A stretch of DNA of 64,000 nt from positions 1-64,000 of the forward strand of contig DASVQN010000028.1 in assembly GCA_036389155.1 (NCBI GenBank), read 5' to 3'. Position numbers and translations under genes: made by a program. The notes beneath the pieces are model-generated. The model saw only the letters and a list, made by a program, of their open reading frames with translations, searched no databases and was not told the origin of the DNA. Of this stretch, positions 15,804 to 24,553 are shown piece after piece. Origin of the DNA: CADCVT01 sp036389155 (GTDB taxonomy: Bacteria > Actinomycetota > Thermoleophilia > Solirubrobacterales > Solirubrobacteraceae). Numbering within the stretch: position 1 is the stretch's first letter; every line of letters starts with the position of its first letter.

Positions 15804-18232
15804 CCCAGGGCGACGGGCTCGCGCAGCCTGCCGGCGACGTGCGAGCCGTCCTCGACGCGCAGGACGAGCGTGTACCGCCCGGCGCGCGCCGCGCCGGCGA
15901 GCTGCATCGTCGCCCGCCCGCGGCGGATCACCGCCCGCCCGGCCGCGACGGTGCGCGAGCCACGGACGAGCCGCAGCCGGGCGACGGCCGCGCGCGCCGT
16001 CGCGAGCTTCACGGTGCAGCGCACCTTCGGCTTGCGCTTCTTGCCCACGATCCTGCAGCGGACGGTCGCGTTGCGACCCGCAGCGCCCGATGGCCCCGCG
16101 GGACCCTGCGGCCCCGGTGCGCCGTTCGCTCCGGCCGGTCCAGGCGGGCCGGCGGCACCCTCGGCGCCCGCGGCGCCGTCGGCGCCGTTCGCACCGTCCG
16201 CGCCGGCCGGTCCCGTGCCGTTCGACGCCGCGGTGCCGGTCCCGCTCAACGGGATGGTCGTGGGACTGGTGGGTGCGTCGCTCACGATCCGCAGCTGCGC
16301 GGCGCGTGCGCCGACGGCATCCGGCGCGAAGCGAACCCGGACGCTGCACGACGCGTCGACGGGGACGGGGGCGGCGGTGCACGTCTGGCTGCTGATCGAG
16401 AAGTCGTCGGGGTTGGTCCCGGCGATCGAGGCGCCGGTGACCGTCAGCGGCGCGTCGCCGTCGTTGGTGATCGTCACGCCGCGCGACGCGCTGACCGTGC
16501 CGAGCGCCTGCGGGTCGAAGGCGAGGCTCGCGGGCGACGGCGTCGCGGCGGGCGGCGGGGCCTGCACGTGCAGCACGGTGGCGCCCTGCGTCCCGTTCAC
16601 GCCGTCGAGGGCGATGCGGTAGACGGTGCCCGCCACCGCGTCGAAGTGCGCGCGCGTCGCGACCTGCGGACACGGATCGACCGTGTGGACCGCGCCCTCG
16701 GCGACCGAGGTGAGCGCGTCGAGGGCGGTCCCGGTGTAGACCTCCAGGTCGGCCTCGAAGGCGGTGCCGCACGTGTCGACGTCGACGGGGCCGTCCGCGA
16801 TCGCGGTCCACGTGAACCAGAGCGAGCTGCCGCCCGCGTCCCCGTTGTGGTCGGGCTCACCGGCCTCCTTGCTGGCGAAGCGGTTCGACCCCGTCTCCGT
16901 GTCGTCGAACCCGCTCAGCTGCGCGGGGTCGGCGAAGGGATCGTTCGCCGGCGGCGCGCCCTGCTCGATCGCGAGCGCGACCGCGCCGACGTTCGTGTTC
17001 GTGCCGGCGACGGCGATCTTGTAGGTCGTGCCGGCCACCGGCGTGAACGAGACCTGGCTGCGGGACGGACAGGCCGGCGAGGAGAGCGAGCTGTCGACCG
17101 GCGTGAGCGCGTTGACGGCGCTGCCGGTGTAGACCGCGAGCACGGTGCTGAAGTTGCTCCCGCACGTGTCGATGATCACCGGCAGGCCCGAGGACGCCTG
17201 CCACGAGTACCAGACGGACCGAACGGTCGCTGCGCCGGCGTGGTTCGGCTCGCCCGCCTCGACCGTGGCGAAGCGTGTCGTGCCCGCCGCCGAGACGGAC
17301 GGGCCGGTGAGCACCGTCGCCGCGCTGAAGGCGTCGTTGGCGGGCGGAGGGCCCTGGTGGACGTGGAGGACGATGCTCCCCGTCGCGCCGCCCCGGCCCT
17401 CGACCGCGATGTCGTACGACTCCCCTACCTCGGCGTCGAACGTGACGAAGCTGCGCGTCGGCTGGGCGCACTGCGCGCCGGCGTCGTCGGCCGCGCCCAC
17501 GTTCAGCGGCCCGGCGTTGCGGATGACGCGCAGCGTCGTGTCGAACTCGCTCTCGCACGTGTCCACGATCACCGGCCCGTCCGCCGGCGCAGTCCACCGG
17601 TACCAGACGTTGGCGCCGCCGCCGAACGGGTCGATGGCGGTGTCGCCGGGCTCGAGCGTCGCGAAGATGTTGTCTCCGCCCGCTGTGACGTCCGGGTCGT
17701 TGGAGAGGTTCTGCGCGAGCCCTCGGTCGTCGTTCGCGGGCGGCGGTCCGGTCAGGAGGCGCAGCGTGAACGTGCCCTGCGCCGGCGGCCCGAACAGGTC
17801 GCCCTCGCCGGCGACGGCGATCTTGTACGGCGTTCCGGCGATGGCCTTGAACGAGGTCTTCGAGCGCGAGTTGCCGCCGCACGCGCCGGAGCTGTGGTTG
17901 CGCGCGACGAACGTCAGCGCGTTGACCGCCGAGCCCTTGTAAACCGCCAGCACCGTCTCGAAGTTGCTCGTGCACGTGTCCACGCGGGCGGTCTGAGTCG
18001 CCGCGGGCGTCCACGAGTACCAGACCGACGCGCCCGCGAAGTTGCTCGGGTCGTGGTTGGGCTCGCCGGTCTCGAGCGTCGCGTCGACGTTCGTCTGCGC
18101 CGCGAGGTTGACCGCCGTGCCGCTGATCGGCGTCGCGTTCGCGAAGTTGTCGTTGGCCGGCGCGCCGAGCGCCGTGGAGGGCGCCACGGCGAGCACTGCG
18201 ATGGTCAGGGCCGTAGCCCGGAGACCGGCCAC
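15800..18232 (-). CDS. Large secreted repeat protein with HYDIN-like and collagen-like segments
   Basis: This is an 810-residue exported protein. After a signal peptide (about 1-23) come four roughly 115-residue beta-sandwich repeats, each starting near PANDNFANATP and containing VWYSWTP- and VDTCGSNF-type motifs with FDTVLAVYTG-like strands. An HYDIN/ASPM-type domain follows (around 560-660, FDPQALGTVSASRGVTITN), then a collagen-like Gly-X-Y stretch (around 672-715). The last 95 residues form a basic beta domain (VRCRIVGKKRKPKVRCTVKL). It is probably a surface adhesin or structural protein; no catalytic domain is evident. Confidence 0.8.
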   Translation of the reverse strand: MAGLRATALTIAVLAVAPSTALGAPANDNFANATPISGTAVNLAAQTNVDATLETGEPNHDPSNFAGASVWYSWTPAATQTARVDTCTSNFETVLAVYKGSAVNALTFVARNHSSGACGGNSRSKTSFKAIAGTPYKIAVAGEGDLFGPPAQGTFTLRLLTGPPPANDDRGLAQNLSNDPDVTAGGDNIFATLEPGDTAIDPFGGGANVWYRWTAPADGPVIVDTCESEFDTTLRVIRNAGPLNVGAADDAGAQCAQPTRSFVTFDAEVGESYDIAVEGRGGATGSIVLHVHQGPPPANDAFSAATVLTGPSVSAAGTTRFATVEAGEPNHAGAATVRSVWYSWQASSGLPVIIDTCGSNFSTVLAVYTGSAVNALTPVDSSLSSPACPSRSQVSFTPVAGTTYKIAVAGTNTNVGAVALAIEQGAPPANDPFADPAQLSGFDDTETGSNRFASKEAGEPDHNGDAGGSSLWFTWTAIADGPVDVDTCGTAFEADLEVYTGTALDALTSVAEGAVHTVDPCPQVATRAHFDAVAGTVYRIALDGVNGTQGATVLHVQAPPPAATPSPASLAFDPQALGTVSASRGVTITNDGDAPLTVTGASIAGTNPDDFSISSQTCTAAPVPVDASCSVRVRFAPDAVGARAAQLRIVSDAPTSPTTIPLSGTGTAASNGTGPAGADGANGADGAAGAEGAAGPPGPAGANGAPGPQGPAGPSGAAGRNATVRCRIVGKKRKPKVRCTVKLATARAAVARLRLVRGSRTVAAGRAVIRRGRATMQLAGAARAGRYTLVLRVEDGSHVAGRLREPVALG

Positions 18233-18299
18233 GAACCGACCTGACCACCGGCGTCGACGGAACGCAAGGGGCCAGGCCGGGCGTGGACGGATGTACGAG

Positions 18300-19460
18300 C
18301 TAGTTCAGACGCTCCACGAGCATCGCCATGCCCATGCCGCCGGCGACGCACATGGACTCGATCCCGTACTGCTTGTCCATCGTCTCGAGGTCGTTGAGCA
18401 GCGTGGTCATGATGCGGGCGCCCGTCATCCCGAACGGGTGGCCGAGGGCGATCGCGCCGCCGAACGGGTTGAGCTTCTCGGCGTCGATCTTCAGGTCCTC
18501 CATGCAGGGGACGATCTGCGCGGCGAAGGCCTCGTTGATCTCGACGACGTCGATGTCCTCCATCGTCATGCCGGTCTGCTCGAGCAGCGACTGGATCGCC
18601 GGGATCGGGCCGAGGCCCATGATCTCCGGGCGGATCGCGGACACGGACGAGGCGACGATGCGGGCGCGCGGCTTGAGGCCGAGCGACTGCGCCTTCTCCT
18701 CGCTCATCACGAGCACCGCGGCGGCGCCGTCGTTGAGCGGGCATGCGTTGCCGGCGGTGACCGTGCCGTCCTCGCGGAAGGCGGGCTTGAGCCCGGCGAG
18801 CTTCTCCATCGTGGTGCCGGGGCGCGGGCCGTCGTCCTTGGTGACCTCGCTGCCGTCCTCCTTCTTGACGGCGACGATCTCCTTGTCGAAGTGGCCGCTC
18901 TCCTGCGCGTCGACCGCGCGGTTCTGCGACGTGACGGCCCACTCGTCCTGCGCCTCGCGCGTGACGCCGCAGCGCTCCGCGACGTTCTCCGCCGTCAGCC
19001 CCATCGGGATGTAGACGTCGTACAGCGACCCGTCGCCGCCCGCGAGCTTCGGGTGCTTCATCTCGTCGGGCATGCCCGCGCCGAGCCCGGCGCGCGAGAC
19101 GCCCTCGACGCCGGCGGCGATGTACTGGTCGCCCTCGCCCGCCTTGATCGCGTGGAAGGCCATCCGCAGCGTCTGCAGCGACGACGCGCAGAAGCGGTTG
19201 ACGGTGGTGCCGGGGACGTGATGGTCGATCCCCGACAGGAGGGTCGCGTTGCGCGCGACGTTGTAGGCCTGCTCCCCCACGGACGACGCGGCGCCCATCA
19301 TCACGTCGACGGTCTCGCCGAAGTTGACGTCGGGGTTGCGCTCCTGGAGCGCACGGAGGGGGGTTGCGGCGAGCTCGTCCACGCGAACGTCGGTGAGCGA
19401 GCCCTTGAACGCGCGGCCGATCGGCGTCCGGATGGCGTCGACGATGACAGCCTCGGGCAT
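18300..19460 (-). CDS. Acetyl-CoA C-acyltransferase (thiolase)
   Basis: This is a 386-residue thiolase that condenses or cleaves 3-ketoacyl-CoA. Catalytic residues are visible: Cys91 in VNRFCASSLQT, His341 in GGAIALGHPFGMTGAR and Cys371 in ESMCVAGGMGMAM. The start MPEAVIVDAIRTPIG has a GAGGAG ribosome site, so the upstream ATG was not used. With the SDR (12.2 kb) and the acyl-CoA dehydrogenase (27 kb) it covers steps of fatty-acid beta-oxidation, though the genes are not in one operon. Confidence 0.93.
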   Translation of the reverse strand: MPEAVIVDAIRTPIGRAFKGSLTDVRVDELAATPLRALQERNPDVNFGETVDVMMGAASSVGEQAYNVARNATLLSGIDHHVPGTTVNRFCASSLQTLRMAFHAIKAGEGDQYIAAGVEGVSRAGLGAGMPDEMKHPKLAGGDGSLYDVYIPMGLTAENVAERCGVTREAQDEWAVTSQNRAVDAQESGHFDKEIVAVKKEDGSEVTKDDGPRPGTTMEKLAGLKPAFREDGTVTAGNACPLNDGAAAVLVMSEEKAQSLGLKPRARIVASSVSAIRPEIMGLGPIPAIQSLLEQTGMTMEDIDVVEINEAFAAQIVPCMEDLKIDAEKLNPFGGAIALGHPFGMTGARIMTTLLNDLETMDKQYGIESMCVAGGMGMAMLVERLN

Positions 19461-19597
19461 GTCCTGCTCCTCTGTCGGTTGTGCCCTCGGCAGTCGCACT
19501 CCACGAGGGCTGTTTCACCCCGGCGTCGCACTCGCCGGAGCCTGTATGGCACCTCAGAGGATATCCGTCGGCGGGCCGCGGAGCGGCGCGGTCCCCG

Positions 19598-21139
19598 CTA
19601 CTTGTACGCGGCGAGGATCTCCGCCGCGGCCCTCTGCCCCGTCTCCACGGCGCCGTTGAGGTAGCCCTGGAAGTCGATCGAGGTGTGCTCGCCCGCGAAG
19701 TGGCACGCGCCGAGCTTGCCCTCCTGCTCGCGCTCGGCGCCCGCGAAGAGCTGGTACTGCCCGACCTTCCAGTACGAGTACGAGCCCTTCGTCCACGGAT
19801 AGCCGGGCCAGAAGTCGAGCGTCGCCTTGCCGTTCCACTTCTTCGTCAGCCCCGGCATGACCGGCTCGACGCGGCCGAGGAACGTCCTGGCGAGCGCGAG
19901 CGGGTCGCCGCTCTGCGCGGCGCCGACCTTGCCGCCCGTGTAGTTGACGAGGAGGCCGCTGCGGCCGAGCTGCGCCCGCGAGACCTCCCACGTGTTCTGG
20001 TAGCCGCGGTCGGAGAACGTCTCGCCGTTCGTGCCCTGGCCGTTCCAGATGCGGTCGGTGAACTGGACGTGGAGCTTGGAGTTGGTCCCCATCCCCATCT
20101 GCGCGATCGCGGTCCTCTTGCGCGGCGTGAAGTTCGCCTGCGTGATGTCGACGCCGGCGCGGATCATCGAGAACGGGATCGCGATGACGGCGTGGTCGGC
20201 GACGACCCCGTACGTCGCGGCGCCGTTGCGGAAGGTGAGCTTGTAGGTGCCGTCCGCGCACTCGCGGATCGCGATCAGCTCCTGCCCCGTCTCGATCGGC
20301 CCGTTGATGCGCGCCGCGAGCCCGTCGGTGATCTTGTCGTTGCCGCCGGCGACGTGGTACTTCTCGTTCGACGGCCCGAAGATCCGCAGCTGGCCCTGGC
20401 CGGAGTACCCGAGCAGGTAGAGCATGTTCAGCGTGCTCTGCTCGGAGGTCTCGCCGCCGTACTCGATGTTGTACGCGACGTCGAGCAGCTCGGCCAGGCG
20501 CGAGGAGACGGGCCCCGCCACGTCCTGGATGTACTTCGACAGCGGCGTCTTGTCGAGCTGGCGCCCGCGCTCGGTCGAGAGGTTGTAGAGCGTCGGGTAC
20601 GACGCGGCGGAGACATCGGAGTGGATCGTCTGCCAGATCTTCTTGAGGTCGTTCGTCGCGTCGACCCACTCGTACGGCCTGCCGTCGAAGTAGCCGAGCG
20701 GCTCGGTGCCGTTGACCTCGCCCTGCAGCAGGTTGTCGAGCTTGAGCCCGAGCTCCTGCGCGAGGTTGCGGATCGCGTTGTGGCTCTGGTCGATCAGCTC
20801 CCCGCCGTGCTCGTACTGCTGACCGTCGGCGAACTGGTTACGGCCGGTCCAGCAGCGCCCGCCGATCCTCGTGTTGCCCTCGTAGATCGTGACGCGGTAG
20901 CCGGCGCGCGAAAGCTGGTAGCCGGCGCTGAGGCCGGCGAGCCCGGCGCCGACGATCGCGATCCGCGGGGTGCCCGCGGCGCCGGCGGGCCGGGCGAACG
21001 GCACCGCGCCGGCCGCGGCCGCCAGGGCCCCGGCCGCCCCGGCGCGGCGCAGGACCTCCCGGCGCGTCAGGCCGTCGTGATCGGCCGCGACCTGCGCGGC
21101 CATGACTTCGATGCGAGAGAGGAGCGGCGTGCGTGCCAT
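19598..21139 (-). CDS. Tat-exported flavin amine oxidase
   Basis: This is a 513-residue FAD enzyme. Residues of about 25-54 form a twin-arginine signal (TRREVLRRAGAAGALAAAAG). The FAD site follows as RIAIVGAGLAGLSAGYQLSR and GGRCWTG, with a C-terminal flavin motif at GACHFAGEHTSIDFQGYLNG. Family members oxidise amines or amino acids to imines with release of peroxide; export implies an extracellular substrate. A second, cytoplasmic family member is at 28987. Confidence 0.88.
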   Translation of the reverse strand: MARTPLLSRIEVMAAQVAADHDGLTRREVLRRAGAAGALAAAAGAVPFARPAGAAGTPRIAIVGAGLAGLSAGYQLSRAGYRVTIYEGNTRIGGRCWTGRNQFADGQQYEHGGELIDQSHNAIRNLAQELGLKLDNLLQGEVNGTEPLGYFDGRPYEWVDATNDLKKIWQTIHSDVSAASYPTLYNLSTERGRQLDKTPLSKYIQDVAGPVSSRLAELLDVAYNIEYGGETSEQSTLNMLYLLGYSGQGQLRIFGPSNEKYHVAGGNDKITDGLAARINGPIETGQELIAIRECADGTYKLTFRNGAATYGVVADHAVIAIPFSMIRAGVDITQANFTPRKRTAIAQMGMGTNSKLHVQFTDRIWNGQGTNGETFSDRGYQNTWEVSRAQLGRSGLLVNYTGGKVGAAQSGDPLALARTFLGRVEPVMPGLTKKWNGKATLDFWPGYPWTKGSYSYWKVGQYQLFAGAEREQEGKLGACHFAGEHTSIDFQGYLNGAVETGQRAAAEILAAYK

Positions 21140-21182
21140 ATGGGCGACGCTACTCCCCGGTCTTTTGCCGGTGTGGCCAACG

Positions 21183-22181
21183 TCAGGCGCACGGACCCGC
21201 CGCTGAGTACGGGTCAGGGGGGTCGTTCCCGCGCTGTCCGCCGTCCGGCACGCGCAGCGTGCTGCGGCTCGATCGGAACGTCCCGTCGGCCTGGCGCCAG
21301 CGCACGGTGAAGGCGTACTCGCCGGGGCCGGGGACCGCGCTGTCGACCCGCGCGACGCCGCGCGTGTCGTCGAGCGTGAAGGCCTGCGTCGCGCCGTTCA
21401 GCGTCACCTCGCCGTCGCCGCCGCGGCGACCGCGCGCGTAGACGCAGATCCTGGCGTTGCCCCCGGCGTCCTTGGCCCACGTCGCGTAGAAGCCCTCGGT
21501 CACGCCCCCGCCCCCGCTGTCGCGGCCGACGAACGCGGGGTCGATCGCGGCCAGGAACCGGTCGGCCGCGTCGCGCGACAGCGACGCGATCCGCTTCTCG
21601 CACGCGATCTGCTGCGCCGCGCCGACGGCGATGCGGGCGGCGAAGCGCTCGCCGGCGGCAGTGATCCGGCTGAGCCCCGGCACGGCGCTCCAGCGGGCGG
21701 CCTCCCCGCTGATCGCCGCGCAGTCGCGCGAGCTGCGGACCCGGGTGTCGCTGTCGATGGGCACCGCGGTCGTCACGGCGCGCTTGTAGACCAGGCCGTT
21801 GCGGCCCACGCGGAAGCGCAGGCGCAGCGGGGGGCCGCCGCGGGCGGCGCGCGTCGCGCGGACGGCGACGAAGCGGATGGTGACGGTGTCCCCGCGCTGC
21901 TTGGCGCGCACGGCCGCGACCGAGAAGCCGGCGGGCAGGGCGCCGGCGGCGCGGCGGACCATGAGGGTGCCGACCGCGGCGACGCGCGCGTCCAGGCCCA
22001 TGCGGACCTCGACGCGGCCGAGCACGACCTCGCCGGCGCCCGGACGCGGGACGACGGCCTCGATGAGGTTGCCGTGCGACTTCGCCGACGCGGCGGGAGC
22101 CGCGACGAGGAGGGCGGAGAGGAGGACGAGCGCAGCGAGCGCGGATATGCGCAGCGGCCGTCCGTGGCCGTTCTCGATCAT
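21183..22181 (-). CDS. Secreted protein of unknown function
   Basis: This is a 332-residue exported protein with a signal peptide (about 1-33, ending AAPAASA), Arg/Val-rich beta strands to about residue 135, a helical middle (AGERFAARIAVGAAQQIACE), and an Ig-like end (ICVYARGRRGGDGEVTLNG, GEYAFTVRWRQADGTFRSS). No catalytic motif was recognised. Confidence 0.65.
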   Translation of the reverse strand: MIENGHGRPLRISALAALVLLSALLVAAPAASAKSHGNLIEAVVPRPGAGEVVLGRVEVRMGLDARVAAVGTLMVRRAAGALPAGFSVAAVRAKQRGDTVTIRFVAVRATRAARGGPPLRLRFRVGRNGLVYKRAVTTAVPIDSDTRVRSSRDCAAISGEAARWSAVPGLSRITAAGERFAARIAVGAAQQIACEKRIASLSRDAADRFLAAIDPAFVGRDSGGGGVTEGFYATWAKDAGGNARICVYARGRRGGDGEVTLNGATQAFTLDDTRGVARVDSAVPGPGEYAFTVRWRQADGTFRSSRSTLRVPDGGQRGNDPPDPYSAAGPCA

Positions 22182-22225
22182 GCCCGGAAGCTAGACGATG
22201 TGCCGTTGCGCCGTCAATCGGAGCG

Positions 22226-23248
22226 TCAGGCGAGCCGCTTGCCGAGCAGCGCTGCGTGCTTGCCGACCTCGCTCGCGTACTCGGCGAACTGCGAGGCGTA
22301 GAGCGCCTGCGGGCCGTCGCACAGCGCGATCTCCGGGTCCTCGTGGACCTCGACGATGATCCCGTCCGCGCCCACCGCCGCCGCTGCGCGGCTCATCGGC
22401 TCGACGAGGCGCCGGTCGCCGGCGGCGTGGCTCGGGTCGACGACGACGGGCAGGTGCGTGTGGAGCTTGAGCCACGGGATGGCGCCGAGGTCGAGCGTGA
22501 AGCGCGTGGCCGTCTCGAAGGTCCGGATGCCGCGCTCGCAGAGGATGACCTCCTCCGTCCCCTCCTTGAGCACGTAGTCGGCGGCCATGAGCAGCTCGTC
22601 GAGGCTCGAGGACAGGCCGCGCTTGAGGAGGACCGGCTTGCCGAGCTTGCCCGCCACCTCGAGCAGCGCGTAGTTCTGCATGTTGCGCGCGCCGATCTGG
22701 ACGACGTCGGCGTGGTCGTGGATCGCCTGCGCGTGCTGGGTGTCGAGCAGCTCGGTGACGACGGGCAGCCCGGTGGCCTCGCGCGCCTCGGACAGGATCT
22801 CCAGCGCCTCCGCGCCGAGGCCCTTGAAGGCGAACGGCGAGGTGCGCGGCTTGAAGGCGCCGCCGCGGAGCATCGAGGCGCCGGCGGCCTTGACCGCCTG
22901 CGCGACGTTCAGCGTCTGCGTGCGCGACTCGACGGTGCACGGGCCCGCGATGAGGCAGAACGTCTCGCCGCCGCCGACCTGCCGCCCCGCGATGTCGAAG
23001 CGCGACGCCTCGTGGTGGCTGAGCTCGGAGGAGGCGAGCTTGTACGGGCGGGAGATCGGGACGACGCGGTCGACGCCCGGCAGCCCCTCGAGCCCGAGCT
23101 CGGCGACCCCCTGCGGATCGCCGATCGCGCCGATGGCGGTGGTCAGCTCGCCGGGCATCACGACGACGTGCACGCCCGTGGTCTTCAGGCGGGCGCGCAC
23201 GGCGTCGACCTGCTCCTCCGACGCCCCGGGTGTCATCACGATCATCAT
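22226..23248 (-). CDS. aroF: 3-deoxy-7-phosphoheptulonate synthase (DAHP synthase)
   Basis: This enzyme condenses phosphoenolpyruvate and erythrose-4-phosphate, the first step of the shikimate pathway. The 340-residue protein has an N-terminal ACT-like/ferredoxin-fold extension (about 1-80) and a KDO8P/DAHP synthase barrel with FCLIAGPCTVESRTQTL, MLRGGAFKPRTSPFAFKGLG, VVQIGARNMQNYALL, PVLLKRGLSSSLDELLMAAD and VVVDPSHAAGDRRLV. The N-terminal domain is typical of the feedback-regulated type I-beta class. A perfect inverted repeat surrounds its start codon. Confidence 0.93.
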   Translation of the reverse strand: MMIVMTPGASEEQVDAVRARLKTTGVHVVVMPGELTTAIGAIGDPQGVAELGLEGLPGVDRVVPISRPYKLASSELSHHEASRFDIAGRQVGGGETFCLIAGPCTVESRTQTLNVAQAVKAAGASMLRGGAFKPRTSPFAFKGLGAEALEILSEAREATGLPVVTELLDTQHAQAIHDHADVVQIGARNMQNYALLEVAGKLGKPVLLKRGLSSSLDELLMAADYVLKEGTEEVILCERGIRTFETATRFTLDLGAIPWLKLHTHLPVVVDPSHAAGDRRLVEPMSRAAAAVGADGIIVEVHEDPEIALCDGPQALYASQFAEYASEVGKHAALLGKRLA

Positions 23249-23260
23249 GCGATCGTGATG
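23234..23260 (-). promoter_or_regulatory. Inverted repeat enclosing the aroF start codon
   Basis: CATCACGAT and ATCGTGATG are perfect 9-bp arms separated by 9 bp. In the transcript the loop is CGCATGATG, placing both candidate start codons at the tip of a hairpin. No Shine-Dalgarno sequence is visible upstream. It may be a translational control hairpin or a protein operator. Confidence 0.5.
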
Positions 23261-23276
23261 GTAGGGCCGCCGTGCT

Positions 23277-24281
23277 TCAGCAGATCAGCCTGACGTTCGA
23301 CTTCGCGCGGGACAGCGTCTTGCGCTGCCGCGCGAGGCGTCGCGTGAGCCGCCGGCGCGTGGAACGACGGCGCGCGTGCAGCAACGACCGCTTCGTGGCC
23401 TTGACGTTCTTACCTGCGGCCGACTGCTGCTGACGCGCGGCGCGGCACTCAGCCGTCGGGCCCGTGGGTGACGGCGGTGGCGGCGTCGGCGGATAGCCGA
23501 CGTCGAACGAAAGCGGCTGCGGCCCAGCGACGGGCGACGCGTCGGTGGAGGACGAGGCGAGCCAGAGGCAGACGAGATAGCTCCCCGCCTCGTCCTGCTT
23601 CGTGGTGGCCGGCACGCTGAAGTTGCCGTTGACGGACTCGCCGTCGATCAGAGAGCTCCCGCTGTCTGCGTCGTACGTCTGGGCGCACGGCGCGCCGCCG
23701 GCGCCGCGGATCGTCGCGTACACGCGCTTCGGCGACTCGCTTGCGCCCGTGACGGTGATCGTCGCGGTCTGCCCGGGTTCCGGCCGCCCGGGGTCGATCG
23801 TCCCCGTGATCGTGCCGGTAGGGCTTCGAAACGTGATCGTCTGCGTGATCGGGGAGACGCCCTGCGAGCTGCTGTCGGCGATCCAGATGCAGAACATGTA
23901 CGTGCCCGCACCGCGCCAGGTCTTGACGCCGGAGAGCGAGTAGCTGCCGTTGACGTCGGAGCCGTACTCGTAGTCGTACGAGCTGTCCGACACGCCGTAC
24001 CAATCGCCGGAGTCCGATTCCGCGCTCGGGGCGCACGCCGCTCCGCCCGGGTTGCGGTACTTGACGTAGACGGTCTTCGGCGTCGAGGTGGCACCACTGA
24101 TCGTGAACGTGCGCGGGACGTCCGCGGCGGGATCGGAGTTCCCCGACGTGTCGGTGAAGCTCAGGCTCGCGCTGTCGGCCAGCGCCTGCGCGCACAGCGC
24201 AGCGACCGCACCGAGCGCGAGTATCGTCGCGAGGCCGCAGCGCGCGACGGCGCTGCGGCGCGGATGGGGGAACGATGGCAT
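23277..24281 (-). CDS. Secreted protein with two Ig-like repeats
   Basis: This is a 334-residue exported protein: signal peptide (about 1-35), then two related beta-sandwich repeats of about 105 residues with TFTISGATSTPKTVYVKYRN and ATITVTGASESPKRVYATIR, each with paired cysteines (AACAPS/MFCIW, APCAQT/LVCLW). A Pro-rich linker leads to a very basic helical tail of about 55 residues (LLHARRRSTRRRLTRRLARQ) ending in Cys. It is probably a surface or wall-associated protein of unknown role. The start MPSFPHPRR places the signal peptide at the N-terminus. Confidence 0.7.
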   Translation of the reverse strand: MPSFPHPRRSAVARCGLATILALGAVAALCAQALADSASLSFTDTSGNSDPAADVPRTFTISGATSTPKTVYVKYRNPGGAACAPSAESDSGDWYGVSDSSYDYEYGSDVNGSYSLSGVKTWRGAGTYMFCIWIADSSSQGVSPITQTITFRSPTGTITGTIDPGRPEPGQTATITVTGASESPKRVYATIRGAGGAPCAQTYDADSGSSLIDGESVNGNFSVPATTKQDEAGSYLVCLWLASSSTDASPVAGPQPLSFDVGYPPTPPPPSPTGPTAECRAARQQQSAAGKNVKATKRSLLHARRRSTRRRLTRRLARQRKTLSRAKSNVRLIC

Positions 24282-24301
24282 TGCGCCTCCGGGGTGGTGG
24301 A

Positions 24302-24553
24302 TCAACGGGCGAGGGTCGCGTGACGGTGTAGGGGACGGACGGCGAGCGCGACGCGACTTCGATCGACGACGAGCACGCGCCCAGGACGCTTCACGTCCCG
24401 GCGTCGTCGCCCGGTCAACTCGCCGCGCAGCACGTTCAGGGCGACGCGTCGCCCGAGGTGTTCGTCGTGCGCCACGCAGACAACGCCCGCGCCCCCCTCG
24501 CCGAGGATGCCCTCGAAGGTCGCCTCGCCGACACGGACCCGTTCGTCACCCAC
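24302..24553 (-). pseudogene. Remnant of a serine/threonine protein kinase N-lobe
   Basis: This 83-codon frame contains the kinase glycine loop (GILGEGGAGVVCVAHDEHLG) followed by VALNVLRGEL, where kinases have VALKVL. The ATP-anchoring Lys is Asn here. The frame then becomes an Arg/Val-rich run and stops, with no catalytic loop (HRD) or DFG motif nearby. It is best read as a decayed fragment of a PknB-type kinase. Confidence 0.65.

Noticed and set aside
11639..18244. A 2201-codon plus-strand open frame
   Set aside because: It is a GC-driven shadow running through the cupin, SDR, acylase and secreted-repeat genes; its translation is Arg/Gly/Ala-rich with no domain.
24302..24553. Functional Ser/Thr kinase
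   Set aside because: It is only 83 codons, the ATP-binding Lys is Asn, and there is no HRD or DFG motif.
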